Source: a bacterium
GTDB taxonomy: Bacteria; Acidobacteriota; Blastocatellia; Pyrinomonadales; Pyrinomonadaceae
DNA length: 13,512 bases
NCBI GenBank assembly: GCA_029945985.1
Contig: JAQSDP010000453.1
Coordinates: 1-13,512, forward strand
Reading direction: 5' to 3'
Below the pieces are notes generated by a model. It searched no databases, was not told the origin of the DNA, and saw nothing but the letters and a program-made list of their open reading frames with translations. A program made the position numbers and the translations under genes. Below are positions 12,750 through 13,512 of this stretch, piece after piece. Numbering within the stretch: the first letter of the stretch is position 1; every line of letters starts with the position of its first letter.

Positions 12750-13512
12750 GACCCTATCGAACTCGAACAGCTATCTAATGCCCGCCGAATGGGAACCGCA
12801 TGAGGCGGTTTGGCTCGGTTGGCCGCATAACCCTGCCGACTGGCCCGGAAAGATCGCGGCGATACATTTCGTTTATGCTGAGATAGTGCGGCGCATCGTG
12901 GATAGCGAGGATGCGAGGATCCTCGTTAACGACGCGGTCCACGAGGGGAAGGCTCGAACGATACTGGCGAAGTCGAACGTTCCGCTCACCGATGTCGAGT
13001 TTTTCCACGTTCCATCGAATCGCGGCTGGACGCGTGACACGGGACCGATCTTCGTTAAGCGTGGTGATGACAATGTCGTTGCCGGATTCCGGTTCAACGG
13101 CTGGGCCAAATACGACGACCACGAACTTGACGCAAAGATCGCGAAAACCCTTGCAAATAAACTCAAGAAGCCGTACTTCAAGGTGGAGCGCAACAACCGA
13201 CACTTCGTACTCGAAGGCGGAGCGATCGACGTGAACGGCAGAGGGACGTTGATCACGACTGAAGAATGCCTGCTCGATCAGGAAGTTCAGGTGCGAAATC
13301 CCGGTGTAACGCGGGAAGAGTACGAAAAGGTTTTAGCGGAAACACTAGGTGCCGCGAACATTCTTTGGCTGAACAAAGGAATCGCCGGCGACGACACGCA
13401 TGGTCATGTCGATGACCTTTGCAGATTCGTCGATGCCAAAACCGTCGTCTTGTGCCGCGAATCGAATTCATCCGACGCTAACTACAACCTTCTTGAAGAG
13501 AATCGAGAACGG
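12742..13512 (+). CDS. aguA: Agmatine deiminase, C-terminus beyond window edge
   Basis: 257 codons are open to the right edge; the family is about 340-370 long, so roughly the last quarter is missing. The enzyme (guanidino-modifying, PPAD-type fold) converts agmatine to N-carbamoylputrescine and ammonia, feeding AguB. Visible family blocks are MPAEWEPHEAVWLGWPHNPADW (11-32), GWTRDTGPIFV (the substrate-binding R-D-x-G-P), FRFNGWAKYDDHE, ERNNRHFVLEGGAIDVNG with the E-G-G-A motif, and IAGDDTHGHVDDLCRFVD with the catalytic His-Asp region. The catalytic cysteine near the C-terminus lies outside the window. The start is placed at TTG 12742, overlapping the aguB stop; this gives a ten-residue lead before MPAEWEPHE, as is usual in the family. 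The alternative ATG at 12778 would start exactly at MPAEW. Confidence 0.95.
   Translation, partial: MTKTLSNSNSYLMPAEWEPHEAVWLGWPHNPADWPGKIAAIHFVYAEIVRRIVDSEDARILVNDAVHEGKARTILAKSNVPLTDVEFFHVPSNRGWTRDTGPIFVKRGDDNVVAGFRFNGWAKYDDHELDAKIAKTLANKLKKPYFKVERNNRHFVLEGGAIDVNGRGTLITTEECLLDQEVQVRNPGVTREEYEKVLAETLGAANILWLNKGIAGDDTHGHVDDLCRFVDAKTVVLCRESNSSDANYNLLEENRER

Overview
The window looks like chromosomal DNA from a Gram-negative-type bacterium, most likely an acidobacterium of the Blastocatellia/Pyrinomonadales group. This is inferred from the gene style: a zinc-ribbon, single-pass, Asn- and Pro/Thr-rich protein, a glycine-rich RRM protein, dispersed housekeeping genes and mid-50s GC by eye. No 16S or other marker is present. 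I see no rRNA, tRNA, CRISPR array, integrase or transposase, so this is ordinary chromosome carrying several unusual protein architectures.

Layout. 1-1016 (minus) is the N-terminal two thirds of an ABC exporter whose ATPase domain lies off the left edge. A short divergent gap holds a degenerate 7-bp tandem repeat. 1076-2044 (plus) is a SpoIIM/DUF95 membrane protein. Its stop codon overlaps that of a convergent minus-strand group, read from right to left: a DUF58 protein (4129-5451), a two-domain protein joining a caspase-like module to a SAM methyltransferase (2805-4115), and a divergent glutamate racemase (2041-2781). These three genes are tightly spaced and probably form one transcript.

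5518-7317 (plus) is a VanW-domain protein with a glycosyltransferase-like C-terminal half. It is followed by a small exported protein (7383-7880) and a perfect hairpin terminator shared with the convergent RRM protein gene (7930-8286, minus). A patatin-like phospholipase (8559-9338, minus) is divergent from a cytoplasmic subtilase with an N-terminal four-cysteine module (9394-10764, plus). After a 152-bp gap with no convincing gene comes the zinc-ribbon/TM protein (10917-11747, minus). The right end holds an overlapping pair, aguB (11844-12749) and aguA (12742 to the edge), which turns agmatine into putrescine.

How the genes fit together. Only aguB-aguA form a classical pathway unit (polyamine synthesis from arginine through agmatine). 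The DUF58, SpoIIM, VanW and racemase genes all point to cell-envelope processes, but a joint function is not shown. The least explained items are the caspase-like/methyltransferase fusion, the VanW/glycosyltransferase fusion and the zinc-finger subtilase. Two genes, the ABC exporter and aguA, are cut by the window ends.
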